A DNA stretch of 64,000 nt from Microglena sp. YARC (GCA_022414725.1 CM039462.1:178804098-178868097); one strand, 5' to 3'. Counted from the stretch's first letter, positions 45,240-57,549 are shown. Notes: a model not told the origin generated them from the letters alone. Numbers and translations are program-made.

Positions 45240-46030
45240 CTTCTTCTTTGCACTGACTCATGAAGTAGCATGGATGGATGGTAAGGTTCGGTGTGTAAGG
45301 GTGCCTTGCAGCATGGATTAATGGGTGGGTTAAGGGCCTCTGATGGTGCCTTGTAGCATGCATGGATGCGTAGTGTGTGTGAGGGTGAGTGAGGGTGCCT
45401 TGTAGCATGGATGGATGGGTATGGGGAGGGGCTTTGATGGTGCATTGTAGCATGGATGGATGGTTTGTGGGAGGGACTCTGTTGGTGCCTTGTAGCATGG
45501 ATACATGGGTAGGGGGAGGGGCTGTGCTGGTGCCTTGTAGCATGAATGGATGGGTAGGGGGAGGGGCTGTGCTGGTGCCTTGTAGCATGGATGGGTAGGG
45601 GTAGGGGCTGTGCTGGTGCCTTGTAGCATGTATATATTGTCAGGGGGTGTGGGTGAGGGTGTGGGTGAAGATGCCTTGTAGCATGCATGGATGGGTAGGG
45701 TGTGTGTTTGAGGGTGTGGGTGAGGATGCCTTGTAGCATGCATATAGGGGTAGGGGGTGGGGCTGTGAGGGTGTGGGTGTGGGTGAAGATGCGTTGTAGC
45801 ATGCATGGATGGGTAGGGGTGGGGCTGTGAGGGTTTGGATGAAGATGCGTTGTAGCATGCATGGATGGGTAGGGGGGGAGGCTGTGAGGGTGTGCGTGAG
45901 GATGTCTTGTAGCATGGATGGATGTGTGGGGGGTGGGGCTGTGCGAGTGTGGATGAAGATGCGTTGTAGCATGCATGGATGGGTTGGGGGTGAGGCACTG
46001 CCATGGACGTGTAGGTAGTGGCAGGGCCTT
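45240..46030. repeat. 55-60 bp tandem array (TTGTAGCATGGATGG)
   Basis: About 14 units of TTGTAGCATGGATGGATGG-type sequence followed by GGGAGGGGCTGTG and GGTGCC or GAAGATGC. On the minus strand this gives a 352-codon frame that is repeat translation only. No exon was found beside it. Confidence 0.88.
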
Positions 46031-47819
46031 CCCTTGGCTATATGGTTGATTATTGTGCACATCGCCGCGTCTGTATGTGTGGGTGGTGGTGAGGCACTCC
46101 CATGACTGTGTGAATTACACCACCACCACAGACCCCCTCCACTCCTCCTAATGCCACATAATGTTTTGTTTTAGTTGTGTGGTCGTGTGGATAGATGTGT
46201 CTACAAGGCCTGGATGGGTGTGGGTGGGTAAGAGTTGAGTTTGACCTTCCATTTTGAGGATTTGGGTCGGTGTTGATTGATTTGTGGATGCCATGATTGC
46301 ACGGTGTAAATATTTAATCCTTCCTTTCTTGGTGTTCGATTTCCATGAGGATATAATGCACCTGCTTTTGTAAGTGTGATAGAATCAATGTCGGGTGGAG
46401 CCTCTCAGATAAATCCGAGCTGGTGTATAGACATACTGATCCTAGGTTACATAATGGTTTACTGAGATATTGAAAATTGGTTTGAGGTGTAGTCTGCTGA
46501 CTCCTGGAAGTACTTAACCAGTTCGCCTGCTGGTTAAACATGTCCTTGGTGTTTTACTTAAGTGTTCTGGAGTAATTACACTTGTACGAACTCGGGTGTG
46601 GAGTACACCTGGCTTCTGATCTCACTCTTGCATCTTGAGTGATTGGCCGTGGGGGCACCTCCAAAGAAGAATGCGGACTTTCGACACCCCGTTCCGCACC
46701 TCGAATTGCACCTTGGCTGTGCTGTACTGTGGGGGTGGGCATTGGGTATGGGTACACCGGGCAGACACGACAGACACTGACAGACACGACAAACTGAGGC
46801 AGGTCTGACAGGATCGACGATCCGGGAGCTCCTCACATCGATGGGGTGTGTTTTCGTTTGTGTGTTTATGTGTTCGTATTTGTGTGTGTTTGTGTGTGTA
46901 TGTTTTAGTGTGTGTTTGTGTGTGAGTTTTTCTTCTTCTTTGTGTTTGTGTGTGTGTGTTTGTTTCTTTGTGAGTGTGTTTGTTTATGTATTTATGTGTT
47001 TGTGTGTGTGTGTGTGTGTGTTTGTTTGTGTGTTTATGTGGGGTTGCAATATGGCGCACACGATGGAGTCCTCGGATTTTGGTGCATGGATCACGTTATG
47101 GTAAAAAAACAGTTCTGCCATCCCCCCCTAGGTTGTCCAAGTACCTAAGTCTCCCTTTGCCGTCCCTGGAGGCGGCCAGAAAAATGTTTAAAATATATAT
47201 AAAAACCAGACCCAGCAGACACTCCAACACGCAATTAAAAAACAAAACGGTGCACATGGCCTGTTTGTAAATCATGATTCAGCAACAGTTCAGCTACACT
47301 TCCCCTTGTATGTGGTCGGTCTGGTCACTGCCCCTTCAGGTCTATCTGGCTGGCTTCAACTGCTTGACAAGCTTCCGCATGTATCTAGCTCCTTGGTCTG
47401 CAGCTCACACAGACCAGTTGGCGCCACCTCTCGACCATGCATTTGGAGGGGGGGGGACTGGGATGGCTGGGGTTGGGTTGGGTTGGGTTGGGGGGGTTGG
47501 GGGTTGGGGGGGGGTTGGGGTTGGGGGGGGGGGGGGGGGCTGAGAATTCTGGGTGGTCCCAGAATCTCATTTGGAGTGGGCTGTGTGTGGGGTGGTGGGT
47601 TTGGGTTTGTGTGTGTGTGTGGGGGGGGGGGGGGGGGGGGGGCTGCGGGGGTATACATGAAATGCTCCGATTACGGCCTTATCTGTCCTACACTCCTACA
47701 TTATGGAACAAATGATATTGCTGACAGACCATGTCTATCAGGTATTGTTGGGGGTGCGCTTACCTTGACCTATGGTCAACTGTGCTTGGGGGCATGATTA
47801 GGTCCTTGCACAGCTAGGT
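46031..47819. other. Mostly gene-free upstream region of second ice-binding gene
   Basis: Contains the inverse R4 copy (46628-46845), a GTTTGTGTG-rich tract (46850-47040), and G-runs with GGTTGGG repeats (47449-47545 and 47620-47642). No supported gene. Confidence 0.5.
46628..46845 (-). repeat. Dispersed repeat R4, joined copy
   Basis: On the minus strand: GGAGCTCCCGGATCGTCG, CCTCAGTTTGTCGTGTCTG, then CAGCCAAGGTGCAATTCG and AAAGTCCGCATTCTTC. The same blocks occur apart and in the other order at 35172-35990. Confidence 0.65.
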
Positions 47820-48200
47820 GCTGCGCACCACTGCCGCTACCGCCACCGCCGCTGCTGACCTAACCCACCGCTGACACCGCCGCAGCTGCAGCCACCTTAA
47901 CTGCAGCCACAGCCACAGCCGCAGCCACCACCACTGCCGCCGCTGCTGCTGCTGCCGCCGCCGCCGGATCTGGCCGCAAGCTGATGCAAACAGATGCTCC
48001 TGCTGCCCACCCTCACCTGCTGCCCACCGCCGCTACTGCTGCCACAGCCACTGCCGCAACTGCAGCAGCTGTTGCAGCCACCACCGCCGCCACCGCAGCT
48101 GCCATCGCCGTAACCACCGCAGCAAGCGCAGCAACTGCTGCCACCTTGACCGCAGCTACAGCTACAGCGGCCGCCATCACCTCTGCCGCCGCTGCCAGCG
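47820..48200 (+). repeat. GCC/ACC trinucleotide tract
   Basis: Imperfect (GCN)n and (CCACCG)n encoding Ala/Thr/Val in the forward frame. It precedes and enters exon 1 of the second ice-binding gene. Confidence 0.85.
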
Positions 48201-49019
48201 CCACCGGTGCAGGCCGCAGGCTGCAACAAGATGCTGGTGATGACAGTGTGGATGTCAACCTGCCACCCACCAGCGGCACTGCCAAGTCTCCACCTACCGT
48301 CGAGCTTGGAGATGCAGAGGCTTTCACGGTGCTCGCCTCTGCGACAGTGACAAACACGGTGGGTAGCTCACGCCGTATGAAACTGCGATGGCTTATCAGG
48401 AAATGCTTGTATACCATTCGATACCTTGATATGGTGGAGCCTGTCTGGTCCCTGGTTCATTAACTGTGCAAGATCATATTTGCTGCATGCATCCTGTTTG
48501 CCTTGTACATGTACAATCTGCTGCCTCTTTGCCTCACAGGTTATATTTCCACCACTTTCCAGTACTCTGACTGTTCTCTGCTCATTCCCGCTGTTTGCTT
48601 GTAGGGTCCAACTGACATCGGTGGGTACATTGGTGTGTCTGCCGGTTCGGCTGTTACAGGCGAAGATACCATGACCTACACATACTCCGACACCACCGCA
48701 TTCCCCAATGGGGGCCGTGCTAACACCTCCTACGCTGCGTCAGCCAAGTTAGATGCAACGACAGCTTACAACGATGCTGCGAGGCGTACAGACAATGTGG
48801 TCAACATCAATCGAGTTGATGTGGGAGGGCTCACCTTCACCCCCTGTTTGTACAAGACCACAACAGCGCTGGAAGTCTCATCAGGCGACTTGACCCTATC
48901 AGGCAAAGGCAATTCAAGCGGTGTGTTCATTTTCCAGATCAAGACAACTTTTGAAGTGAGTGCACATAATGCATGTCTATCATATAAATAAATCAGTCAG
49001 TTCACTGACGCATCCTGTC

Positions 49020-49385
49020 TGTTGCTCTGAAGTGAGTGTTCGTGCATAATTCGTTACTGTCACCGGCTGACACAGAAAATAAATCCAACAGTCCACTGAG
49101 GCATCCTATCTGTTGCTCTGAAGTTAGTGTACACACATAATGCAGCGTTATATAAATAAATCAGACAGTCCACTGACACATCCTATCTGTTGCTCAGAAG
49201 TGAGTGTGCACATATAATGCCCGTGGCATCGAATAAGTGAGACAGTCCACTGACACATCTTGCCTGTTGCTTTGAAGTGAGTGCATAGTTCGTTACTGTC
49301 ACAGAAATAAATCAGACAGTTCACTGACCCAACCTATCTGTTGATCTGAAATGAGTGTACATAATGTGTATAACAAACAGACAGT
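49020..49385 (+). repeat. Donor-like tandem units in intron 2 of second ice-binding gene
   Basis: Five units of about 75 bases with CATCCTATCTGTTGCTC and TGAAGTGAGTGTACA. The last part copies the exon 2 end and donor (TTTGAA|GTGAGTG at 48956). The intact gene has about two such units (37880-38045). Confidence 0.75.
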
Positions 49386-49514
49386 CCACTGACCCATCCT
49401 ATCTGTAACTGTAAATGACCCCCCTGATTATGCCACCGACGGATGTACAGCTGCTAACTATATATTCCTTTTCCTAATGTTCCCAGGTGAGGGCTGGTCG
49501 CAAGATAATCCTCA

Positions 49515-49748
49515 TATCAGCATGAATAGCGGTGCTCTCGCTTGTTTTATGTCTTGGTGACTCCTTGTGTACTCCCATAGAACTATCGGTCCTGACAGTA
49601 CTATGTCAGCTTCCTGTTGACTGCGTCATCGGTTCTTCTGACACGCGCTGTCTAGCCTGTACCCTGATCAGGTTCCAGGCTACCGCCCCCTTTCCTCCAC
49701 TGGTGCCCCTTAATGGGTCTCCTGTGCTTGTAACTTATTCTCGTCTCC
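49515..49748 (+). repeat. 5' LTR, second copia-like element
   Basis: Begins TATCAGCATGAATAGC and ends TTCTCGTCTCC. It matches 53485-53718 with about three substitutions. The usual TG...CA ends are not obvious. Confidence 0.85.
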
Positions 49749-51200
49749 GCATTTATAGATTGGCGTGCTGCACACACAAAGTCCACTCTCCGGAGTGTTA
49801 TCCAAGCTGATAGGTTATACGGCCCTTCATTTACTACCACTGCTTTGCGATGCAACTTCCGCGAGGGCCTCCCGCCATTTTGAGAAACTCCATGACATGG
49901 ATGGTCTTTCCAGGATGCGCGGGATGCGCAGTATCATTCTCAGCGATGGCTGCGACCAATCCTTCCAAACGAGGAACGGCTCCTCTTGATGATTGGCTAG
50001 ACGTTTGTGCACCAGCTGCCTCTGCTAGCGGTCATGAGAGTCCTTCCGCCATCGTGGAAGTAACCCCCCCCGGTCATTCCTCCATCTTCTCTTCTTTTCC
50101 TCTCCCTGCCGTCTGTCGCCTCCTCCCGTCTGTCGTAGATGACTGTGACGTGCAGACTCAAGTCGGCGACTAGCCTGGACATCGGTGGAGATACCCCGTC
50201 TTCGTCTGCTCGCGTCCTTGACGTCGCTAACCTTACTCCGGTGTTTGAGGCTCTGCCTGCATACCGGAGGTTGCCAAGCCGACCAAGCTCCCTGCTGATG
50301 TCTACGTCGTCTTTGCCCCCTTTGCTCTGCCCTGCCGACGGTCGGCTCCTGGCATGAGCTTGCGCTCTAGTGGCTCTGTGCTACCTTCTGGAGAAATTTT
50401 TCGATCAAACTGGCGGATCGCCGGCACTGCCGTAGGATTCGCCAGAGGAGGACGACCTACGCGTCTGGACCTGGAGATTCTGGAGGTGGTAGGAAGCATG
50501 GGGGTATGGTCAGCACCACTACGGGTGCTGCTCCCTCTACCCCCCAACCGGGTGAGTCGAGCGATAGAGGGGGGGACTTGGGGTTGACTGATCATCGACG
50601 GCGGGATATTAGGACCTTTACATGCCTCGGCTCTGCTCTTCGCATCCTAGCGATAAGTGTTCGAATTCTGCCCTTGCGATTTGCGATTTTCTGCCATTGG
50701 TGCGATTTTCTGCACCAGGTGTGACTTGCTGCACTGTCAATCTCGTCTCCTTTTTCCCATACCTCTAATCTCGACTACGACCTTACGCTTCCCCACCTTC
50801 TGTGATCCCAGGTCTCGCAGCGCCGGACTTCGCCCATGCTACAGGCCGCAGTGGACGCCGTCCTGGCCCTAGTCCACCTGCCGTGGAGGATCTTTGGCAT
50901 GATATCTTGGTGGATATTTTTCTCTCTTAGGCTCCTTGTGACCCCTGGGTGCGTTCCGTGGTTCGTCAGAGGTTACTACTTTGTCTTCCCGTGCCCCTGG
51001 TTCCCCCCTTAGGTGTATGCCTTAGCTACGTGAGTTTGGGTTCAAGTGTTTGAGTTCTGATAGGGCTTAGGAATTTTTAGTTAAGTGGTATAGAGGCGTG
51101 GTTGATCTCGATTAGTTGGGGCATGCATGAGTTGTTGATGATGACACTGCTCAGCATGGTGCTAGTATGTTATCTTTGCAATCGCGTGTTCATCTAGGGA

Positions 51201-51385
51201 GACAAGACTCCTTCGGAGCTTTTCTTTGGGGTTGCACCTGATGTGTCGTTGTTGCGTTTGTTTGGTTGCCCTTGCTATGTAATCTTAGTATTGGGCAGTC
51301 ACGCAACAAGCTAGTTAGACAGACATTATTTGGTAGACTGGTTGGGTATTCCCTGGTGAGTAAGGGTTATTATATTTTGGGTTTC
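51201..51385 (+). pseudogene. copia integrase fragment
   Basis: Reads DKTPSELFFGVAPDVSLL, RLFGCPCYV, then KLVRQTLFGRLVGYS and KGYYILG after a small gap. These match the K-T-P-x-E-L-[WF]-x-G...F-G-C-x-x-Y and G-Y-S...K-G-Y segments of copia integrase. The surrounding frame is not open. Confidence 0.8.
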
Positions 51386-53484
51386 CAATGTTGCGCCAGT
51401 TAGTAGTGAGTAGTGATGTACTCTCTATCTCCAGTTCAGTTCTAAACTGTCTTTCTGGGTTCTCCCATTAGTATGGGTCCCTGTGCCCGCTTGCATCCCT
51501 CCTGTCATCAAACGGTGATATGTTATGTGTTACCGGTTATTCCCTACGCCCTTTAACAACCCCAATTGTTGTTGGCTGGCCTGGCTGGATGTATCATTGT
51601 TGCATTCTAGACCAGGGCCTGATCTTGCTGTATTGTGTGTGAAGTTTTAGGCGGGTGGAGTTGGATATCCAACTATAATCTTAGCCGAATCTCAGGGGGT
51701 TGCCAGGCCCTCCTCTGTGCCACGTTTTAGCGGTGAAGCTTTAGGATTTAGACAGCCTTCGATCATAGTGGTACCTGGATCAGGTCCATTGACTAATAGT
51801 CGCCAACCTCCGACCACCTCGGATGGCTCGCGGGTGTCGATAATTTCCGACGCCTCCTGTCGTCCCTGGTGGATTACTCGGGTCAAGCCCATGTGATGAT
51901 GTAGCCGTTGCCGAATGGGTAAGTGATGATCTTGAACACTGGTCTAGCTTGATACTGCGTATGGCTGGGGTGTTACAGTCAACCCAGGATTCATTGTTTT
52001 AGGTGCTGCTGGTTCTCATACGTAGGTTAACATGGCCCTATGTGTGAGTGCCTATTCCTCAGCACCTCCTAGACTGACTTATAGGGTAGTCTAGATTGGT
52101 GGAGCGTTACGACGCTTTTGTTTAGGCAGCTTCCTTTCAGCTGTCTTTCTTGGTTTTGGTGGAAGGTGGTACTTAATTCAGACCACCGTTATAGCGTCTT
52201 GATGGTTTCTGACTCTTAGTTCCATAGGCAGATGGTTCGTTCGGTGGAGCTCATCATAGATTAGCTATTTCTTTTTACTCACACTGTTTTTAGATCACCA
52301 AGCCCCTCATGTGATTGGAACTTTTTGTGGAGTGTAGTAGTTGTTTCCCTTCGGATTTTACTGTGAATTGGTGGGCTGGGTAATCTTGCAGTTGTACTTG
52401 CAGATGTACCGCCGCTCACCTCTTTCTTGTTTTCCGAGTGTATTTCAAGCGCCCTTTCAGTCCATCCTTTGCAGTAAATTCTTTGAAGTCCTTTTTATGC
52501 GTTTACTATTTTTCAGGTGGACAATAGGTTTTATGTACTATGGTTGTACATCTACCCTTCTATTGTTCATTGAACTGTGTTTCCTTTGTTGGTTACAAGT
52601 TTCTTAAAAATTTTAACTTCGCATCCTTTGGATTTTTTCAGTTGCTGCAGGTTTGGTTTGCTTTAGTTAGGCGCTTGGTTTGTCTTGCGTGCACAAGTTC
52701 TTTGCGGTGCGATACCCACCTCTTAGACTGTTTTTCGTTAGTGCCGTAGCTGGGGATTTATGATAATTAACTTTCATAAATCTTCTTACTTCCATCTTTG
52801 GGTAAGAAACCAGTTCATCATGGTTTTTTCATCCCAACCTAGTCATGAATTCTGTGCTAAGAATAGTTTTGAAGGTAGTGGATTTTTCCATCGACTTTTT
52901 TTTTTCCATCGTAGTCTTTAGTGTCCTCTTGTCTGCGTCCTTTAGGCTTTGATTCTCTCGTGTGCTGCGCTCACACGATATTTCAATCCGTCTCTTTGGT
53001 TATCATTGATTGGCGTTAGGTTCCTATTCCCGGATCGGGTTTTCTGTACCGTTGTTCCCCAACTTTGATATACGATTTTTTCAGTCTTCTCTTTAGGTTA
53101 AGTTCTCGGTTCTTTCAGTCACCGTTGTTCCCCTTCCTTTGGTATTAGGATTGATTTCTGTTTGGCCTCCCTGTGATTTTCTGGTTTGGTGCCTACTATT
53201 CTGGATGAATAGTATTTTTGCGCTTACCATGGATGGTTACATTTCCATTTTGGTCTCAGCTCAGCTCGGTATGACCCAAGTTTTTTGCTGCTACATTTTC
53301 GGAGTACTACAGTGGTTTTTGGTTCATCCTTTCTCATCCTTTTATTTTAGACAAGGCTTTCTTCTGGTTTCCTGTTTTTCCGCCGTTCCTTAATAATTTT
53401 TGTTTGCTACCAGTTTATGGTTCTATGTCCCCAGTGCCATAGGTGGAGTACTAGTATTGTATGTCACCTGCGTCATAGGTGGAG

Positions 53485-53718
53485 TATCAGCATGAATAGC
53501 GGTGCTCTCGCTTGTTTTATGTCTTGGTGACTCCTTGTATACTCCCTTAGAACTATCGGTCCTGACAGTACTATGTCAGCTTCCTGTTGACTGCGTCATC
53601 GGTTCTTCTGACACGCGCTGTCTAGCCCGTACCCTGATCAGGTTCCAGGCTACCGCCCCCTTTCCTCCACTGGTGCCCCTTAATGGGTCTCCTGTGCTTG
53701 TAACTTATTCTCGTCTCC
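53485..53718 (+). repeat. 3' LTR, second copia-like element
   Basis: Second copy of the 234-base terminal repeat, preceded by a purine-rich CATAGGTGGAG that may be the polypurine tract. Host exon sequence (AACAATGCAGCTGTC) follows at once. Confidence 0.85.
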
Positions 53719-53784
53719 AACAATGCAGCTGTCAACCTGGATAGTCACGAGGTTGATTTTCCCCAGGAGGACACAGCTATGATT

Positions 53785-54125
53785 AACCCTGGGCCAATAG
53801 TCATTAATCCTTAAAGGCCAAGTGATCATGTTGAAGCGTTAAGGAAATATATGACATTGAAGTTTTCACGCAGTGTTGACCTGATGTAGACTGAATATAA
53901 ATTGCTGTCCGTTTGTCGCATTGGATAAGTATGTGTACTCCAGGTCAGTTCAGCCTGGGCCAATAGTTATTAATCCATAAAGGCCAAGTGATCATGTTGA
54001 AGTGAGAAGGAAATATCTGACAATGAGGTTTTCACGCAGTGTTGACCTGATGTAGACTGAGTATAAATTGCTGTCCGTTTGTCGCATTGGATAAGCATGT
54101 GTACTCCAGTTCAGTGTAGGAAAAA
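53785..54125 (+). repeat. Tandem duplication of ice-binding gene 3' end
   Basis: About 165 bases spanning the last codons, stop and 3' untranslated region (GGGCCAATAGTCATTAATCC onward) are repeated at 53957-54125 with minor changes. Confidence 0.85.
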
Positions 54126-56279
54126 TGTGTGTTAGCGTGCAACGTGTAGCAAGTGCAATTTTGACGTTGTGTGGATATTTTGCATTTTGCATAAGCATTG
54201 ACTGATTGGTTCGTGATTGATGGCATTGGTGATTCATGATTGGTCCATGTTACCTGTGGAGTGTGCTTGGCACTTCGGGAGTGTAACGTAGGAACATTTT
54301 TCATTTGGTGTGTAGTCATACCTGATTGTTTTTCTGGCCAACAACTTGATCACCAACAGTCTTACGATAAGATCTCTTTGTTATCCTCAAACTGGTGGTT
54401 AGGTAATGGACTGAACAGTTTACCTGTGCAGGAAAGGGTTGCTCCGGGATTTGGCTTAATTTTCGTTACCATTACAACATGCGTTGAATACTGTCGTGAA
54501 CCCTGTGGCTAATGTCCAGATTTGAACAGATGCAACTCTATTATCCTGGCACAGTTGCGCCAACCAATACAGTTATAGTCTTCGTAGTGTAGCTTTAGCG
54601 TAGGACACGCAGCACATATAACATTCCATTACTCCCCTTATATATTTTTCTATGCAACTAGCTTCCTACAAAGAAACATATATTATACTACGCAACTAGC
54701 TTCCTGCTGCTATGTCGCAACTAGCAAGTCTACGCTACACTGCAACACTGACCTTCACAGGATATTGACCTTGTCATGGGACGATATGACTTGCTCTTAC
54801 CGCACAGCGACAGGACACAATGTTGCAGGACAGCTACACCAAAGATAATACAACACGTACTCAAACCCACTTCTAGTTGAGTCTTTGACCCGCAGACTTG
54901 TAATGGATGCTGCCAATGGAAAACATATACAGTACTTTGGATTAACAACTGCAAAAGGAACAAACTGCATTCTAACCGACACTACGGGAAAACTCAGCAA
55001 TGAAGGAAAGGGTGATAAGAACACAATCGGGGAAGTCCAATTATCCAATAACGACTAATCTCCAAGTTTAGTCACCTTTCAAGCCCTTAGCAATATCGTA
55101 GTGAAAGTACAGGCGCATCACGTTTCCATTCAATACCGGTAATTGTGGTGCAGTACAATACCGGAATATCATTTCACAGTAAAAGTGTAACTTCACACAC
55201 GTCTGTCTGTCTGAGTAGGGTTGTGTTCAAAACATTACAGTTACGTGTCAAGCACAGATTAGGGATCTGAGAAGTTGCAAATGTATATTTTGGTTCATGA
55301 AACGTAGTTTCTTAGAGCACTTACACCTCAAGGCTTGGGATTGACGGATTGAACATATATTTGACTCATTTAACGCAGGTTTTGAGAACAATTACTTCTC
55401 AAAACGTAACTTATGAAGTACCCTTGAACAACCCTACTATCGACTATCCCGACTATCGACTACCGAGCAGGGCAGTTAAACACGTACGTCAGCATGCCAA
55501 CAAGCACATTCAGAGGGACGAACGCGTGTTTTCACGCACACTTTCACTGGTGAATGCGTGTTTACACGCACATTTGGGGGGGCCTCTGCGTGTGCTGCAT
55601 AAACCGGGATTTGAACAACCCTGCTACCTCTGCCTGCTACCGAGCAGCTTCGTATGACGGACTTCCGGAGGGGTGCTGGCCGTGGCCAGCATGCCGGGGC
55701 TTCGGAGCCCCTGGCTAGAGGCACTACAGTACCTCTCGGTTGTTTTCACGACAGTGATCGATGGTCAGGTTGTTTCCCTTCTGTGCATGGGTATAGCGCC
55801 CGCTCCTTTGGCCCAATCACTGCGCTTTCTTTTTTATTTTATGTCCCGACTATTCCCTGTGCGCGTCTGCCTACCTAACACCTTCTAGCTGTCCTACATT
55901 TCGCGAAACTTGTGCCAAGGCTCTTTCTCCTCCTCCTGAACCTCCTGAACCTACTTATTAGCTACATCGTGCATCGTCCTTCTTAGAAACGAGTCGCGAT
56001 GGCCACAGCGAGGCAGCGGTTACTGAAGGTATGTTGGGATTGCTACGTGTCACGTCTGGTATGTTGGCACAACCGCTGGATGGCATGCGCAGCACCAGGT
56101 GTTAGGGGTTTAGACAGAAGCAGAGACGACGCACAGAGTCATAGCTGAAGGGACAATGCGCTGCATCTTGAGCGATGAACGGTTAGCCATCCGAAATGGG
56201 TTCATGGCTTCAAGGGATGTCTGAAGCATTGCAACAATAATCTACGGGCCTTGCAAACCCTAACCAGTTCCTTCTGACA
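54126..56279. other. Gene-free flank
   Basis: The first 800 bases correspond to the 3' flank of the intact ice-binding gene (38600-39650). Beyond about 54900 the sequence is unique, with no supported gene; short open frames at 55349-55888 have no motifs. Confidence 0.5.
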
Positions 56280-56910
56280 TGTTCTCCATCCTATATTGTG
56301 TATCTGTTCCAAACTGCATTTGCATGGGTAAGATCATGTAACTTGCCCTTCCACCAAGTGCATAAAATCAACAACAAGCATCCAAGGACTGTCCCAACCA
56401 CTACCTTTTGCCAAGTCTGAAGTCCTGAATCGCAGATCTGTACCAAACTGCATTTGCATGGATAGTATCATGTGACATGGGCTTCAATCAATAGCCTTCA
56501 GTCAACAGTACGTATCCAAGGATTTTGCAAACCCTGCCCACTTCCTTTTGCCATGTCTCAAGTCCTGTATTGTGGATATTTACCAAACTTCATTCGCATG
56601 GGTAGTATCAAGTGACTTGCGCTTCATCCAGAGCTTTTCTTTGTGGCTACCAGCAGCAGCTTCTGAGCAGCTCCCTGAGCCAGCCACTTGGTCAAGCCCC
56701 AATATTTTGTTGCACTAGAAAGATGATTCTGTCAGCTTACATGTGCAATACGTTGCTTTAGGTTTGGCTGAGTAGCAAGCCAGGGGAGCTGCCTAGAAGC
56801 TGCTGCTAGAAACTGAAAAGGAAAGCCATGGCTTCAACCAATGGCATAAAATTAACAACTAGAATCCAAGGACCGTCCGTACCCTGCCCGATTCAAAGTG
56901 GGATCACCCT
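56280..56910. repeat. About 145-bp tandem repeat, three copies
   Basis: Units contain CCAAACTGCATTTGCATGG, ATCAACAACAAGCATCC and CCTTTTGCCA. The third unit is split by the MITE at 56631-56830. Confidence 0.8.
56631..56830. mobile_element. Long-TIR MITE (Mutator-like), copy 2
   Basis: Inverted arms of about 45 bases (AGCAGCAGCTTCTGAGCAGC at left, GCTGCCTAGAAGCTGCTGC at right). It is flanked by GCTTCATCCA (56621-56630) and GCTTCAACCA (56831-56840), a 9-10 base target duplication with one mismatch. It interrupts a tandem repeat unit, which confirms the ends. Confidence 0.75.
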
Positions 56911-56984
56911 ACAGCTGTCTGCACCTAGTTAACACCCTAGGGGTGTTTATTAAAAGCCTGCAAGGTTGGGACCTCTGAAAGATG

Positions 56985-57330
56985 TGTAACTCTTGGGGAC
57001 CTCTGAAACATGTGAAACACCTCCTAACAACGTGATAAGGCTTAACAATGAGGGTGATAGGCTTACAAATGTGAAACACCTCTTAATAGTGTGATCAGGC
57101 TTAACAATGAGGGTGATAGGCTTACAAATGTGAAACACCTCTTAATAGCGTGATAAGGCTTAACAATGAGGGTGATAGGCTTACAAATGTGAAACACCTC
57201 TTAATAGCGTGATAAGGCTTAACAATGAGGGTGATAGGCTTACACATGTGAAACACCTCTTAACAACGTGATAAGGCTTAACAATGAGGGTGATAGGCTT
57301 ACAAATGTAAAGTACCTCTTAGTAGGGTGA
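56985..57330. repeat. 59-bp tandem repeat
   Basis: Five to six units of GTGAAACACCTCTTAATAG, CGTGATAAGGCTTAAC and AATGAGGGTGATAGGC. Confidence 0.92.
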
Positions 57331-57339
57331 TAACCGGGT

Positions 57340-57549
57340 AGCCCTTTTCAGTGATACGATTGGTCTAGTGGTACACCAAAGCGCTAAATTGAAGAGGGGT
57401 CGGGAGTTCGATTCCCCCTACGGCCACCCCTACCGTTGCAGGTAGTTGTCAACCGCGATCGTAGCTTGTCCAGTCGAGGTGGTAGACCGTTCTCTGCCCG
57501 CGTACAACGGGTTCCCTTAATACCACGCCCCACCAGGCGTTATCATTAC
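57340..57549 (+). mobile_element. tRNA-derived SINE with target duplication
   Basis: The best-defined copy. The tRNA-like head has A-box TTGGTCTAGTGGTAC and B-box GAGTTCGATTCCC. The family body (TTGTCAACCGCGATCG, GCTTGTCCAGTCGAGG) and tail (CCACCAGGCGTTATCATTAC) follow. Perfect 12-base target duplications TGATAACCGGGT lie at 57328-57339 and 57550-57561. A duplication of this length fits LINE-driven retroposition. Confidence 0.88.

Larger units (their letters stand above)
49515..53718 (+). mobile_element. copia-like LTR element inside ice-binding exon 3
   Basis: Direct terminal repeats of 234 bases (49515-49748 and 53485-53718) differ at only about three positions, so insertion was recent. 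The interior contains a copia integrase fragment (51201-51385) but no intact polyprotein. It is T/G-rich and full of stops, so this is a non-autonomous or decayed element mobilised in trans, or a fast-mutated one. No target duplication is visible and host exon sequence is missing at the junction. TCTCC is shared by the LTR end and the host exon. Confidence 0.82.
47984..53814 (+). pseudogene. Second ice-binding protein gene, broken
   Basis: Paralogue of the gene at 36659. Exon 1 is 47984(?)-48358, exon 2 48605-48955, both phase 0, with near-identical DUF3494 sequence (GPTDIGGYIGVSAGSAVTG, GDLTLSGKGNSSGVFIFQI). Exon 3 starts at 49487 (VRAGRKIIL) but runs into an LTR element at 49515 and stops within four codons. 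The gene resumes only at 53719 (NNAAVNLDSHEVDFP, stop 53812-53814). About 140 bases of exon 3, including the ACNVFWQ core, are missing. The signal peptide is replaced by a 70-residue Ala/Thr-rich run. A conserved Gly in TPGLYK is Cys. It is not expected to make a complete ice-binding protein. Confidence 0.9.

Noticed and set aside
45002..46062. 352-codon minus-strand frame
   Set aside because: It is a translation of the 55-60 bp tandem array, with no domain and no splice context.
57361..57427. Possible tRNA gene
   Set aside because: A and B boxes are present, but the acceptor stem does not pair and the SINE body follows directly within the target duplications.
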